A model generated the notes under the pieces. It searched no databases. It saw only the letters and a program-made list of their open reading frames with translations, and was not told the origin of the DNA. A stretch of DNA of 64,000 nt from the NCBI RefSeq assembly GCF_003390915.1, contig NZ_QMEM01000001.1, positions 992,001 through 1,056,000 on the forward strand. The letters are read 5' to 3'. Positions within the stretch are counted from its first letter, which is position 1; every line of letters starts with the position of its first letter. The stretch comes from Lewinella sp. IMCC34183 (GTDB lineage: Bacteria; Bacteroidota; Bacteroidia; Chitinophagales; Saprospiraceae). Positions 23,141 to 31,352 of this stretch are shown piece by piece. Both the position numbers and the translations under genes were made by a program.

Positions 23141-23674
23141 CTAGGCCTGCTCCCGCTCCTCGAGCGTCTTGAGGGCACCGGCAAGCTTGCTGCCCTGTCC
23201 CTTGAGGCCGCTGAGCAGGTTCTGCATGGGGCTCTGGAGGAGGGTCAGGATGTCGGCCAGCACTTCGTCGCGCGACTTCAGCTTAGCGAGTACGTCCAGT
23301 TGGTCGTCTCCGCTGTAGATGGAAGTCGCGATGTAGGCCGCCTTGAGGATGGGGCGCTCGCCCTTCTCATCGCGGAACTCCTTGATGGCCTTGGCCGGAG
23401 CGTTACCTACTTCGCTGAACATGAGGGCCGTGGGGCCTTTCAGGGCGTCAAACAGGGGGGCATAGTTGTTCTCCTCGGGCAGTTGCTCGAGGGCTTTCTT
23501 AGCCAGGGTGTTTTTGACGACCTGCATGCTGACACCCCGCTTGAAGCAGATGCCGCGCAGCTTGTTTACCTGTTCGACCGAAAGGGTCGAGGCGTCGGCG
23601 ATGTAGAAGTACTCGTTGTTCTGAAAGCGCTCTTTCAGAGATTCGATGGCCGTCGCTTTTTCTTGCTTATTCAT
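23141..23674 (-). CDS. rplJ: 50S ribosomal protein L10
   Basis: Ribosomal stalk base protein of 177 residues that anchors L7/L12 to 23S rRNA. Visible features are the N-terminal KATAIESLKERFQNNEYFYI, LRGICFKRGVSMQVVKNTLA and the helical C-terminus that binds L7/L12 dimers. Only 18 bp separate it from rplA, so no long L10 leader is present here and any autoregulation would act on the longer transcript. Confidence 0.98.
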   Translation of the reverse strand: MNKQEKATAIESLKERFQNNEYFYIADASTLSVEQVNKLRGICFKRGVSMQVVKNTLAKKALEQLPEENNYAPLFDALKGPTALMFSEVGNAPAKAIKEFRDEKGERPILKAAYIATSIYSGDDQLDVLAKLKSRDEVLADILTLLQSPMQNLLSGLKGQGSKLAGALKTLEEREQA

Positions 23675-23692
23675 GATTCTTAGTTTGGACGG

Positions 23693-24385
23693 TTAGGCGA
23701 TGGTCTTCGGATCGATCTTAATACCGGGGCTCATGGTAGAGGCAACAGTCACCGATTTCATGTAGATGCCCTTGGCGCTGCTGGGCTTCATGCGCACCAG
23801 CGTACCGAGGAGTTCGTTGGCGTTTTCCTTCAACTGATCGGGCGTAAACTCTACGCGACCGATGCTGCTGTGGATGATGCCGAACTTGTCTACGCGGAAG
23901 GCGATCTTACCGCCCTTGACGTCGGATACGGCCTTGCCGACATCCATCGTAACCGTTCCCGTCTTGGGGTTGGGCATCAGGCCGCGGGGGCCCAGAACGC
24001 GACCGAGGCGACCTACTTTGGCCATCGTCTGCGGCATAGCGACCACAACGTCGAAGTCCGTCCAGCCGTCGTTCACCTTGGCTACCAGATCGTCCAGACC
24101 GGCAAAGTCGGCACCGGCGTCCAGTGCTTCCTGCTCTTTGTCGGGGGTGACGAAGGCGAGTACGCGCTTGGTCTTACCGGTACCGTGGGGAAGGGTGACC
24201 GTACCGCGGAGGGCCTGGTCAGCTTTGCGGGGATCGATCCCCAGACGTACGTGTACGTCGACCGATGCATTGAACTTCGCGGTATTGACCTCCTTGACGA
24301 GGGCCAGCGCCTCCTCGAGGCTGTACTGCTTGGTAGCATCGACTTTCTCAGTGGCGGCTTTGCGCGCCTTACTAAGTTTAGCCAT
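23693..24385 (-). CDS. rplA: 50S ribosomal protein L1
   Basis: Large-subunit protein of 230 residues that forms the mobile L1 stalk near the E-site. Conserved blocks include [40 protein letters not shown] and [15 protein letters not shown], the RNA-binding signature. In other bacteria L1 also represses its own operon by binding rplK-rplA mRNA. It lies 84 bp after rplK. Confidence 0.98.
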   Translation of the reverse strand: MAKLSKARKAATEKVDATKQYSLEEALALVKEVNTAKFNASVDVHVRLGIDPRKADQALRGTVTLPHGTGKTKRVLAFVTPDKEQEALDAGADFAGLDDLVAKVNDGWTDFDVVVAMPQTMAKVGRLGRVLGPRGLMPNPKTGTVTMDVGKAVSDVKGGKIAFRVDKFGIIHSSIGRVEFTPDQLKENANELLGTLVRMKPSSAKGIYMKSVTVASTMSPGIKIDPKTIA

Positions 24386-24469
24386 GAGTAATGATTTTGA
24401 GGTTTATAGCGCAGGCGTTACGGCCTGCTCCCTACTTGATTATGAAAATTTGGATGGCGGGGGCGACGG

Positions 24470-24913
24470 TTAGGCCTCCCAGGGCGGGGTGCCCTCGATG
24501 GTGATTCCCATGGAGCGGGCGGTGCCGGCTACCATCTTCATGCCGCTCTCGACCGTGAAGGCGTTGAGGTCGGGCATTTTGTTTTCGGCAATGGTGCGTA
24601 CCTGGTCCCAGCTCACCTTGGCCACCTTGTTGCGGTTAGGCTCCTTGGATCCGCTCTTCAGTTTGGCGGCTTCGAGCAGCTGTACGGCGGCCGGGGGCGT
24701 CTTGATGACGAAGTCGAAGGACTTGTCCTTGTAGACGGTGATGACCACGGGGAGGATCTTGCCCTGGTTGTCCTGGGTAGCGGCGTTGAAGCGCTTACAG
24801 AACTCCATGATGTTGACGCCCTTGGCACCCAGTGCGGGACCGACGGGGGGCGCCGGGTTGGCCGCTCCACCGCGGACCTGTAGTTTGATGAAGGTTTCTA
24901 CTTCCTTAGACAT
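24470..24913 (-). CDS. rplK: 50S ribosomal protein L11
   Basis: Large-subunit protein of 147 residues of the GTPase-associated centre. The N-terminal proline-rich block [19 protein letters not shown] and the C-terminal rRNA-binding segment ([31 protein letters not shown]) are intact. It lies 79 bp downstream of nusG, as in the common secE-nusG-rplK-rplA order. Confidence 0.98.
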   Translation of the reverse strand: MSKEVETFIKLQVRGGAANPAPPVGPALGAKGVNIMEFCKRFNAATQDNQGKILPVVITVYKDKSFDFVIKTPPAAVQLLEAAKLKSGSKEPNRNKVAKVSWDQVRTIAENKMPDLNAFTVESGMKMVAGTARSMGITIEGTPPWEA

Positions 24914-24992
24914 ACTGACTTATTTGTGTCGTACTTGCGGATGTGGCGCTTTCGCTCCCCCACCCTCCGACGTGTGGTATGATTATATACGT

Positions 24993-25538
24993 TTAAGACT
25001 GCTTCTCGACCTGCATGAAGTTCAGTTCGACTTCCGTGCCACGGCCGAAGATCTTTACGATCACTTTCAGCTTCTTCTTTTCTTCGTTCACTTCCTGAAT
25101 ATCGCCTACGAACTCGTTGAACGGTCCGTCGATGATCTTTACGGTTTCTCCCTCGATGAACGGCTCGATCATGGTATCGCCCGCTTCGAGACTTTCGTCA
25201 ACCTTCCCGAGCAACCGGTTGGCTTCGGACTCCCGCATGGGGACGGGCTCGCTCTTGCCTAGAAAGTGGATCACATTTGGCAGGCTGGTGATGGCATCGA
25301 CCACTTCGGCGTTGAGCGCGTAGGGATCGGCTTCCACAAGGATGTATCCGGGCAGAATATTACGGTCCGAGATTACCTTCTTCCCGCTACGGATCTTGTA
25401 GACCTTCTCCGTGGGCACGACGATCTTGGTGACGTGGCTGCCCCAGTCGTTACGCTCGATCTCTTTCTCGATGCGCTCCTTGATCTTCTTTTCTTTGCCG
25501 CTGATGACCCGCAGCGAATACCATTTATTATCTGCCAT
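24993..25538 (-). CDS. nusG: Transcription termination/antitermination protein NusG
   Basis: Transcription elongation factor of 181 residues. The NGN domain covers roughly residues 1-115 (WYSLRVISGKEKKIKERIEK, ILPGYILVEAD, NVIHFLGKSEPVPM) and binds RNA polymerase. The C-terminal KOW domain (GETVKIIDGPFNEFVGDIQE) contacts ribosomal protein S10 or Rho in model systems. It starts 19 bp after secE, and the two are certainly co-transcribed. Confidence 0.98.
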   Translation of the reverse strand: MADNKWYSLRVISGKEKKIKERIEKEIERNDWGSHVTKIVVPTEKVYKIRSGKKVISDRNILPGYILVEADPYALNAEVVDAITSLPNVIHFLGKSEPVPMRESEANRLLGKVDESLEAGDTMIEPFIEGETVKIIDGPFNEFVGDIQEVNEEKKKLKVIVKIFGRGTEVELNFMQVEKQS

Positions 25539-25557
25539 GCTATACTTGAGGTGTTGC

Positions 25558-25749
25558 CTACGCTGCCGAGTAGATAAAGTCCACTACGTTCTTCCAGACA
25601 AAATCCATCAGGAGGATCAGCAGCGCGAAGATTGCCGAACCGGTCAGCACCATGATCGTATTGGTCTGCAGGGTCGAATACGACGGCCAGGTAACGTTGT
25701 GTACCAGTTCGTTGTAGCTTTCCCGGAGGTAGATTGAGAATCTGTCCAT
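25558..25749 (-). CDS. secE: Preprotein translocase subunit SecE
   Basis: Single-span inner-membrane subunit of the SecYEG channel, 63 residues. The short amphipathic start (YLRESYNELVHNVTWPSYS) carries the conserved Trp-Pro, and one hydrophobic helix follows (MVLTGSAIFALLILLMDFVW). I use the ATG at 25749; the same frame runs on to 25890 but there it would read through the tRNA-Trp gene, so the longer frame is an artefact. Confidence 0.95.
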   Translation of the reverse strand: MDRFSIYLRESYNELVHNVTWPSYSTLQTNTIMVLTGSAIFALLILLMDFVWKNVVDFIYSAA

Positions 25750-25831
25750 CTCTGTAATAGGGATTGAGGGAGAAGAAGGACCGATGAACGCAAGGACAAA
25801 GTCCGAACTACCGCCGGTCCGGTAAAGTAAT

Positions 25832-25906
25832 GCACGGGTGGAGAGACTCGAACTCCCAGCCCCTGGTTTTGGAGACCAGTGCTCTGCCAATTGAGCTACA
25901 CCCGTG
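25832..25906 (-). tRNA. tRNA-Trp(CCA)
   Basis: Full cloverleaf on the minus strand: acceptor CACGGGT pairs with ACCCGTG, the D-arm reads TAGCTCAATTGGCAGAGC, the anticodon loop CTCCAAA gives CCA, and the T-loop reads AGTTCGAGT within its arm. The 3' CCA is not encoded. It sits between tuf and secE, its usual place in Bacteroidota. Confidence 0.95.
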
Positions 25907-25924
25907 GGTCAGGGATCGAAGGAT

Positions 25925-26000
25925 CGAAAATGGACGAAGGATTGAAGGGAACAGAGCCACCTTCAATCCTTCCATCCTTCAAACCTTCAGTCCCTGAAGG
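25925..26000. repeat. Inverted repeat of GGATTGAAGG-like words between tuf and tRNA-Trp
   Basis: The arms GAAGGATTGAAGG (25936-25948) and CCTTCAATCCTTC (25960-25972) are exact reverse complements around an 11-bp loop. Similar words extend on both sides (GGATCGAAGGATCG; CCATCCTTCAAACCTTCAG). Placed just after the tuf stop, it can fold into a hairpin in the tuf mRNA and could stabilise or process that end. Word content resembles the array at 49.1 kb. Confidence 0.7.
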
Positions 26001-26007
26001 TTAGTAT

Positions 26008-27204
<1,197 letters not shown>

Positions 27205-27315
27205 CTTAGGATAACCTATTTAAAAATTAAAAAATGGTGCTTATTCAGGGTGCCGACCGCAACCCCGGCCGCCCCTATCTCCGCTTCCGAAGAACACGGA
27301 GAAGTATTACCCTTG

Positions 27316-27387
<72 letters not shown>

Positions 27388-27419
27388 AACACGGTTGATG
27401 TGTAATAAAGTTGCGGACC

Positions 27420-27433
27420 ACCACCGTTGTGGT
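27420..27433 (-). other. Short hairpin ACCAC-AACG-GTGGT after the interrupted tRNA copy
   Basis: A 5-bp stem with an AACG loop lies 10 bp after the interrupted tRNA-Gly-like unit. The same element with compensating base changes follows the intact tRNA-Gly at 27610-27627, and the flanking sequence is also similar, which shows that both units arose by duplication. It may be an RNA-processing signal; that is inference. Confidence 0.6.
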
Positions 27434-27443
27434 ACTCCGTGGA

Positions 27444-27597
27444 GCGGAAGACGAGATGAGCTTCGCTGCTCTCCCTTCGGTCGGGGCGAACCCGCGACCC
27501 TCAGTTTAATGCGTTTTGTAGGTTATGCGGTTTTAGGGGCGGGGGCCCCAAAAACTAGCCCACAAATAAACCGCTCTACCAACTGAGCTACTCCGTT
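27444..27597 (-). pseudogene. Interrupted tRNA-Gly-like unit with two hairpin-forming insertions
   Basis: This region aligns with the neighbouring tRNA-Gly: GCGGAAGACGAGAT, GAACCCGCGACCCTCAG and CTCTACCAACTGAGCTA are shared on the plus strand. Two extra segments break it: 30 bp at 27458-27487 in the T-loop instead of 2 bp, and 68 bp at 27505-27572 instead of 14 bp in the anticodon arm. The second segment is an imperfect inverted repeat (27514-27540 against 27545-27567) with a four-base loop, so the anticodon arm would become a long hairpin. The D-arm is intact, but the 5' acceptor (AACGGAG) no longer pairs fully with the 3' side (CTTCCGC), and no anticodon can be assigned. I call it a pseudogene; a tRNA-like structured RNA is an alternative. 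Confidence 0.75.
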
Positions 27598-27609
27598 ATT
27601 CATTGCGAA

Positions 27610-27627
27610 AATCCACCGTTGTGGATT
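27610..27627 (-). other. Short hairpin AATCCAC-AACG-GTGGATT after tRNA-Gly
   Basis: A 7-bp stem with an AACG loop lies 6 bp after the tRNA-Gly 3' end inside the polycistronic tRNA transcript. It matches the hairpin at 27420-27433 in loop and position, with paired changes in the stem. A role in tRNA 3' processing is possible but not shown. Confidence 0.6.
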
Positions 27628-27633
27628 CCGTGG

Positions 27634-27706
27634 AGCGGAAGACGAGATTCGAACCCGCGACCCTCAGCTTGGAAGGCTGATGCTCTACCAACTGAGCTAC
27701 TTCCGC
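27634..27706 (-). tRNA. tRNA-Gly(TCC)
   Basis: Complete cloverleaf on the minus strand: acceptor GCGGAAG/CTTCCGC, D-arm TAGCTCAGTTGGTAGAGC, anticodon stem TCAGC/GCTGA around CTTCCAA (anticodon TCC), and T-arm CGCGGGTTCGAATCTCG. No CCA is encoded. It is the parent or sister of the interrupted unit directly downstream in the transcript. Confidence 0.96.
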
Positions 27707-27729
27707 AAAAAAATAAAATTTCAAAGGTG

Positions 27730-27811
27730 TGGGGGTGGTAGGATTCGAACCTACTCAGCCGAAACACTGGATTTACAGTCCAGCCCACCTCTCCAACTGT
27801 GGCGCACCCCC
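27730..27811 (-). tRNA. tRNA-Tyr(GTA)
   Basis: Class II tRNA of 82 nt on the minus strand. The acceptor GGGGGTG pairs with CACCCCC, followed by discriminator A, an identity element for Tyr. The anticodon stem CTGGA/TCCAG encloses CTGTAAA (anticodon GTA), and the variable arm is long. The T-arm reads GTAGGTTCGAATCCTAC. Confidence 0.95.
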
Positions 27812-27846
27812 CTATTCTGGTTGTCAAAGATCTCCTGGCCTGCTAG

Positions 27847-27919
27847 AGCCGATGGACGGACTCGAACCGCCGACCAGCTGATTACAAATCAGCTGCTCTA
27901 CCAACTGAGCTACACCGGC
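27847..27919 (-). tRNA. tRNA-Thr(TGT)
   Basis: Cloverleaf on the minus strand with acceptor GCCGGTG/CATCGGC, D-arm TAGCTCAGTTGGTAGAGC, anticodon stem GCTGA/TCAGC around TTTGTAA (anticodon TGT) and T-arm GGCGGTTCGAGTCCGTC. It is the first gene of the tRNA-tuf operon, about 135 nt downstream of the predicted transcription start. Confidence 0.95.
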
Positions 27920-28061
27920 TTGCTGTTCGGTAGCTTGTGCGGCTCCTGTCGCAACTCCGGCTTCCCGACCTAGGCCGGAAAGAGGAACCGCAACGGCCGC
28001 TTTGCAGGGATCTTTTGGCAATTTTTCAAGTCTGCCTCAGGACGTTTTCCCAAAGCGATTG

Positions 28062-28092
28062 CAAAGGTAAGTCGTTTGATACAATTGACAAA
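28062..28092 (-). promoter_or_regulatory. Bacteroidota-type promoter of the tRNA-tuf operon
   Basis: On the minus strand TTTG (28092-28089) is followed after exactly 19 bp by TACCTTTG (28069-28062). This matches the -33/-7 consensus TTTG-N19-TAnnTTTG of the primary sigma factor of Bacteroidota. Transcription would start near 28055 and read through the tRNAs into tuf and perhaps secE-nusG. Confidence 0.85.
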
Positions 28093-28120
28093 GCGACTAC
28101 CCACGAAATTTTAACTAAGG

Positions 28121-29005
28121 TTATTCACCGCCGCCCGGGTGGGATTTCCGGTAGACCTCCCGCAGCCGCTCCAGGTTGTTGTGGGTATACAGCTGCGTGG
28201 CGGCAAGACTGGCGTGCCCGAGCAGCTCTTTTACCGCATTCAGGTCGGCACCGGACTCGGTCAGGTGAGTGGCAAAACTGTGCCGGAGCACGTGCGGACT
28301 CTTTTTCTCTTCCCGCGTAGCTACCGTCAGGTACTTGCGCACGGTATTGTATACGTATTTGGGATACAATCGTTTACCGGAAGGCGTGATGAATACGGAA
28401 ACGGCCGGCGCGGGGCGCAGGTGCAGGGCCCGCTCCAGTAATTCGGCCAGTCGGCTCCCGAAGGGCAACAACCGCTCCTTGTCCCCCTTCCCGCGTACGC
28501 GTAGCTGACGCTTGTCCAGGTCGACGTCGTTCCAGTCCAGCCCGATCAGCTCGGCCCGCCGCAAACCGGCCTGGTAAAGCAGCGCCAGGAGCAGATGGTC
28601 CTGCAGCAACTGATAATTGTCGTTCGTCTCCGGATCCGGAAAGTCGGCGAAGAGTGCCCGCAGATCCTCCGCGGGGACGGTGGCGGGTAGCCGGCGTCCC
28701 ACCCGCGGCGTGGGTATCCGTACGGTGGGGTTGTCTTGCTGTTGCCCGCGTCGCTGCCGGTAGTGGTAAAAGGCCTTCAGCGCGGAGAGCTTCCGGCGGA
28801 TCGAAGTGGCCGCCCTACCCTCCTCTACCAACATTGCCAGCCAGCTCTTAACCATCTCGCGGGATACGTCACCGGCCCGTGTCGTTTCGTAGACCGCGGC
28901 GCAGTACGCAGCGAATTGCCGTAAATCGCTGCGGTACGCGTCTACCGTATGCGCGCTTAGCCGGCGCTGGTGGGTCAGGTGCGAAAGAAATTCCTCCGTT
29001 TGCAT
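28121..29005 (-). CDS. Tyrosine recombinase XerC/XerD-like
   Basis: Site-specific recombinase of 294 residues, normal for Xer proteins that resolve chromosome dimers at dif. The N-terminal SAM-like core-binding domain covers about residues 1-90 (HTVDAYRSDLRQFAAYC). The catalytic set is complete: Arg149 in AGLRRAEL, Lys173 in GKGDKER, His238 and Arg241 in HVLRHSFATHL, His264 in LGHASLAATQ, and Tyr273. I use the ATG at 29005; the frame extends upstream to 29638 but there it lies in antisense of a glycosyltransferase gene. A TACCTTTG promoter element ends only 5 bp before the ATG, suggesting a leaderless mRNA. XerC versus XerD cannot be decided from one copy. Confidence 0.95.
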   Translation of the reverse strand: MQTEEFLSHLTHQRRLSAHTVDAYRSDLRQFAAYCAAVYETTRAGDVSREMVKSWLAMLVEEGRAATSIRRKLSALKAFYHYRQRRGQQQDNPTVRIPTPRVGRRLPATVPAEDLRALFADFPDPETNDNYQLLQDHLLLALLYQAGLRRAELIGLDWNDVDLDKRQLRVRGKGDKERLLPFGSRLAELLERALHLRPAPAVSVFITPSGKRLYPKYVYNTVRKYLTVATREEKKSPHVLRHSFATHLTESGADLNAVKELLGHASLAATQLYTHNNLERLREVYRKSHPGGGE

Positions 29006-29010
29006 CCCTC

Positions 29011-29018
29011 CAAAGGTA
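29011..29018 (-). promoter_or_regulatory. -7 element TACCTTTG directly before the xer start codon
   Basis: A perfect TAnnTTTG word lies 5 bp upstream of the ATG at 29005. No good -33 TTTG is seen 19 bp further upstream. If it is the true -7 element, transcription starts at or next to the ATG. Confidence 0.55.
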
Positions 29019-29040
29019 AGAAGATGGCGGCGAGCCGTCC

Positions 29041-29829
29041 CTACTCCTTGATTCCCAGGTACTGTAGGAAGCGCCGTAGCCTGCGCCTTACCCGTTTCAC
29101 CAGCGGAATATCCCGCTGGCGCGTCAACTGGATAAGCTGGGCGTAAGGGGAATTGCCGTACGCGCCCTTTGCCCGGTTGCCAAACTGGCTCGGATCGCGG
29201 TGCGCCTCGATACCGGCCAGTTTGGTGATTACACTGAAGGCCGACTGATCGTGGCGGTGCTCCCGGAAGCCGGTCGCCTCCGAAGGGTCGCTTGCCGCTC
29301 CATCCAGCAGCAGGGCCGGATCGCAACAGATCTCCAGCCAGCGGCGGGCCAGGCGGCGGGCATCCGGCCCGGCGCGCCAGATACTGAATCCGCCGAGGCG
29401 TTGCCTGGTGTGCGTTATTTCCGGTCGATTGGCATCCAGGGCGTCCAGCAGCGCGCGCCGCGTATATTCTTCCTCCGGATGCTGGGTTTCGAAGCAGACT
29501 ACCTCGAGCCCCCGTCGTTCCGCATCTCGGATAAAGGGGCGAACCGTTCGCAGGAAGTAGCTCCCGGAATCGCAGTAGAATAACCATTCCCCATCCGGCA
29601 TGGCATCCAGCGTACGCGCGATGAAGTAGGGTTTCCAAAGCCAGTAGCCGCCGCCCCGCGGGTGCCGTAAAATAGAATGGCAGCGCGCGCGAAAGGTGGG
29701 CTCGATATCGCCGGGCCCGTACGAAACGACACGGTCAAAGCCCCCTACCTCGCTTCCTGAACGGGAGTTCTTGCGCTGGGCAGATCGGAAATTGTCGTCG
29801 GCGTAATTAAGCAGGGTGATCCGGGTCAT
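29041..29829 (-). CDS. Putative glycosyltransferase (uncharacterised family)
   Basis: Protein of 262 residues without signal peptide or membrane span, so probably cytoplasmic. The N-terminus ITLLNYADDNFRSAQRKNS, the block RGGGYWLWKPYFIARTL (about residue 60), LFYCDSGSYF (about residue 85) and RHDQSAFSVITK near residue 195 resemble a family of small glycosyltransferases found in polysaccharide clusters; the CDSG segment may be the nucleotide-sugar or metal site. The C-terminus is strongly basic (VKRVRRRLRRFLQYLG), as in proteins bound to the inner membrane surface. It follows the GT10 gene by 11 bp, so both may modify the same glycan. Family and donor sugar are uncertain. Confidence 0.6.
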   Translation of the reverse strand: MTRITLLNYADDNFRSAQRKNSRSGSEVGGFDRVVSYGPGDIEPTFRARCHSILRHPRGGGYWLWKPYFIARTLDAMPDGEWLFYCDSGSYFLRTVRPFIRDAERRGLEVVCFETQHPEEEYTRRALLDALDANRPEITHTRQRLGGFSIWRAGPDARRLARRWLEICCDPALLLDGAASDPSEATGFREHRHDQSAFSVITKLAGIEAHRDPSQFGNRAKGAYGNSPYAQLIQLTRQRDIPLVKRVRRRLRRFLQYLGIKE

Positions 29830-29840
29830 ACAGCACCAAA

Positions 29841-30839
29841 TTAGCTCCGGCTACCCGGCCTGCGCCGCACCTGCGGCCCCGCCGCGTCGGCCAGCGCCAG
29901 TAACCGATCCTCAAGGCGGCGGTAGTAGCCGTGAATCGCCTCGGCTGCCCCGGGGCGAAAACGTGGCTGCCGCGCGAACTCGTCCAGCGCGGACCGGCTG
30001 CTCAGCAGCGGCAGCAGTTGGTCCTTAAAATTTGCGGCATCGTAGTGAAGGATGGCCGCGGGATTCAGTATTTCCGGCTCGGGCGCACCGGCGGCACCCC
30101 AGTATATAGGGACGCAGCCGGCAGCGACGGCGTGAAAGAGCTTCTCCGTCACGTAACCGGCGCGGTCACTGTTCTCGGGACATATAGTAAAGGGATACTG
30201 CCGCAGGAAATCCAGTTTGTCCGACCACTGAGCGCCGATAACGGGAGGGCCGGTGTTGCCAAAGTGCCCCCCGTAATGAACCGTGCCGTGACGGGCGAAC
30301 ACCGCGGCAAGGCGGGCCCGGATACCGAAATCGTCGTGGCGGGCAACGAGGCTGGCCGTAGCGGGGGGGCGCCGCACCGTATCCCGGTTGGCATCCTGCC
30401 AGGCGGACAGGATTCGGCTTAGGTCCGCTACGGTGGCGTCCGGTGGAAAACAGATAAGCAGCCACAGGGGAAACCGCAGGTACTTCGGGTCGGCCAGGGC
30501 ATCAAAGCCCAGCGCGAGATCGACTTCGGGCAGCAGGTGATCGGTGTACTGCGGAAAGCGGTCGAGGTTTTCGCCGGTAAAGAAAATCCGCACGTCGCGG
30601 GGAGTGCGGTTCACCGCGTCCCGGTCACCGAATACGGAGTAGAATCCAATGCGTGCGGGCAACCGGGCCATCTGCAGGCGGGGGCGCTGAAGGAAACGGT
30701 AGAACCAGAAAGTTGCCGGGTCTTCACGGCGCCACCAGTTGTAGCAGGCGAAGCCGTGGTGCGCAAGTTGGCGGGCTTGGTGGCGAATGGTCCGCCGACG
30801 CTGCAAGCAGGTGCGGAGATCGTGCAGGACAGAAACCAT
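29841..30839 (-). CDS. GT10-family alpha-1,3-fucosyltransferase-like glycosyltransferase
   Basis: Protein of 332 residues whose C-terminal half carries the GT10 signature FTICPENSDRAGYVTEKLF followed by HAVAAGCVPIYWGA, where the Glu and Lys residues bind GDP-fucose in characterised enzymes. An earlier block (VRIFFTGENLDRFPQYTDHL, LALGFD) matches the family's acceptor half. I choose the ATG at 30839 over the TTG six bases upstream. Only a few bases separate it from the lipoprotein gene before it and 11 bp from the next glycosyltransferase, so the three form a likely operon. A role in fucosylating surface polysaccharide or lipid is inferred. Confidence 0.85.
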   Translation of the reverse strand: MVSVLHDLRTCLQRRRTIRHQARQLAHHGFACYNWWRREDPATFWFYRFLQRPRLQMARLPARIGFYSVFGDRDAVNRTPRDVRIFFTGENLDRFPQYTDHLLPEVDLALGFDALADPKYLRFPLWLLICFPPDATVADLSRILSAWQDANRDTVRRPPATASLVARHDDFGIRARLAAVFARHGTVHYGGHFGNTGPPVIGAQWSDKLDFLRQYPFTICPENSDRAGYVTEKLFHAVAAGCVPIYWGAAGAPEPEILNPAAILHYDAANFKDQLLPLLSSRSALDEFARQPRFRPGAAEAIHGYYRRLEDRLLALADAAGPQVRRRPGSRS

Positions 30840-30846
30840 GCGCAAC

Positions 30847-31347
30847 CTACTGCCCCAGGCAGGGAACCTGGATCTGCTCCGTCTGGATAGTATTGCTGAT
30901 GTGCCCCGCCTGGTCGACCATATAGATAAACAGGGAAAAGGTATCCACCGGATAGGCGGGATCGGCGATGCAGAAGCGATCGTTGAATTTGCAGCATATC
31001 TGGTTGGTATTGATCAGCGTAAAGAAGACGTCGCCGCTGATGCCGTTGCCGGTACCCTCGGAGGGTACGGTGGGCAGGGAAAGCGGCGTCGGCGGTACTT
31101 CCGGAAACCGGCTGTCGACGTAAAAGATATCGCTACTGTCCTGCACCGAAATGTCGCCGTCGCCGTCGGTGAAGGAAAACTGAATTACCACGCTGTCGGC
31201 CGGCCCGTTCGTAAACTGGTACAGGGTATTCTTGCTGATGCTCTCGTACTGGATGACGGGTTCGTCGGGATAGTCCGGCGGAGATACGCAGGAGCCCAGC
31301 ACAAAGGCGACGGCAAGCAACCAAAGGGCGAAACGGGTGTATAGCAT
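30847..31347 (-). CDS. Uncharacterised lipoprotein
   Basis: Predicted lipoprotein of 166 residues: MLYTRFALWLLAVAFVLGSC gives a lipidated Cys at 20. The mature part has FSFTDGDGDISVQDSSDIFY, an Asp-rich stretch reminiscent of a calcium-binding or cadherin-like strand, and four further Cys (CCKF, FCIA, VPCLGQ) that could form disulfides. I do not recognise a named family. Its start codon is 5 bp from that of the divergent LuxE-like gene, so the two promoters must overlap each other's coding sequence. It precedes the two glycosyltransferase genes in one direction. Confidence 0.75.
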   Translation of the reverse strand: MLYTRFALWLLAVAFVLGSCVSPPDYPDEPVIQYESISKNTLYQFTNGPADSVVIQFSFTDGDGDISVQDSSDIFYVDSRFPEVPPTPLSLPTVPSEGTGNGISGDVFFTLINTNQICCKFNDRFCIADPAYPVDTFSLFIYMVDQAGHISNTIQTEQIQVPCLGQ

Positions 31348-31352
31348 GGCAG

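Noticed and set aside
25750-25890. N-terminal extension of SecE
   Set aside because: The frame runs through the tRNA-Trp gene; the remaining 63 residues form a complete SecE.
27444-27597. Treating the interrupted unit as a normal tRNA with an intron
   Set aside because: Two insertions at different arms, an unpaired 5' acceptor and no assignable anticodon do not fit a spliced tRNA; no self-splicing intron core is visible in 68 bp.
28121-29638. 505-residue version of the xer recombinase
   Set aside because: The extra N-terminal 211 residues lie in the glycosyltransferase gene region in another frame and have no Xer match; the recombinase domain is complete from 29005.
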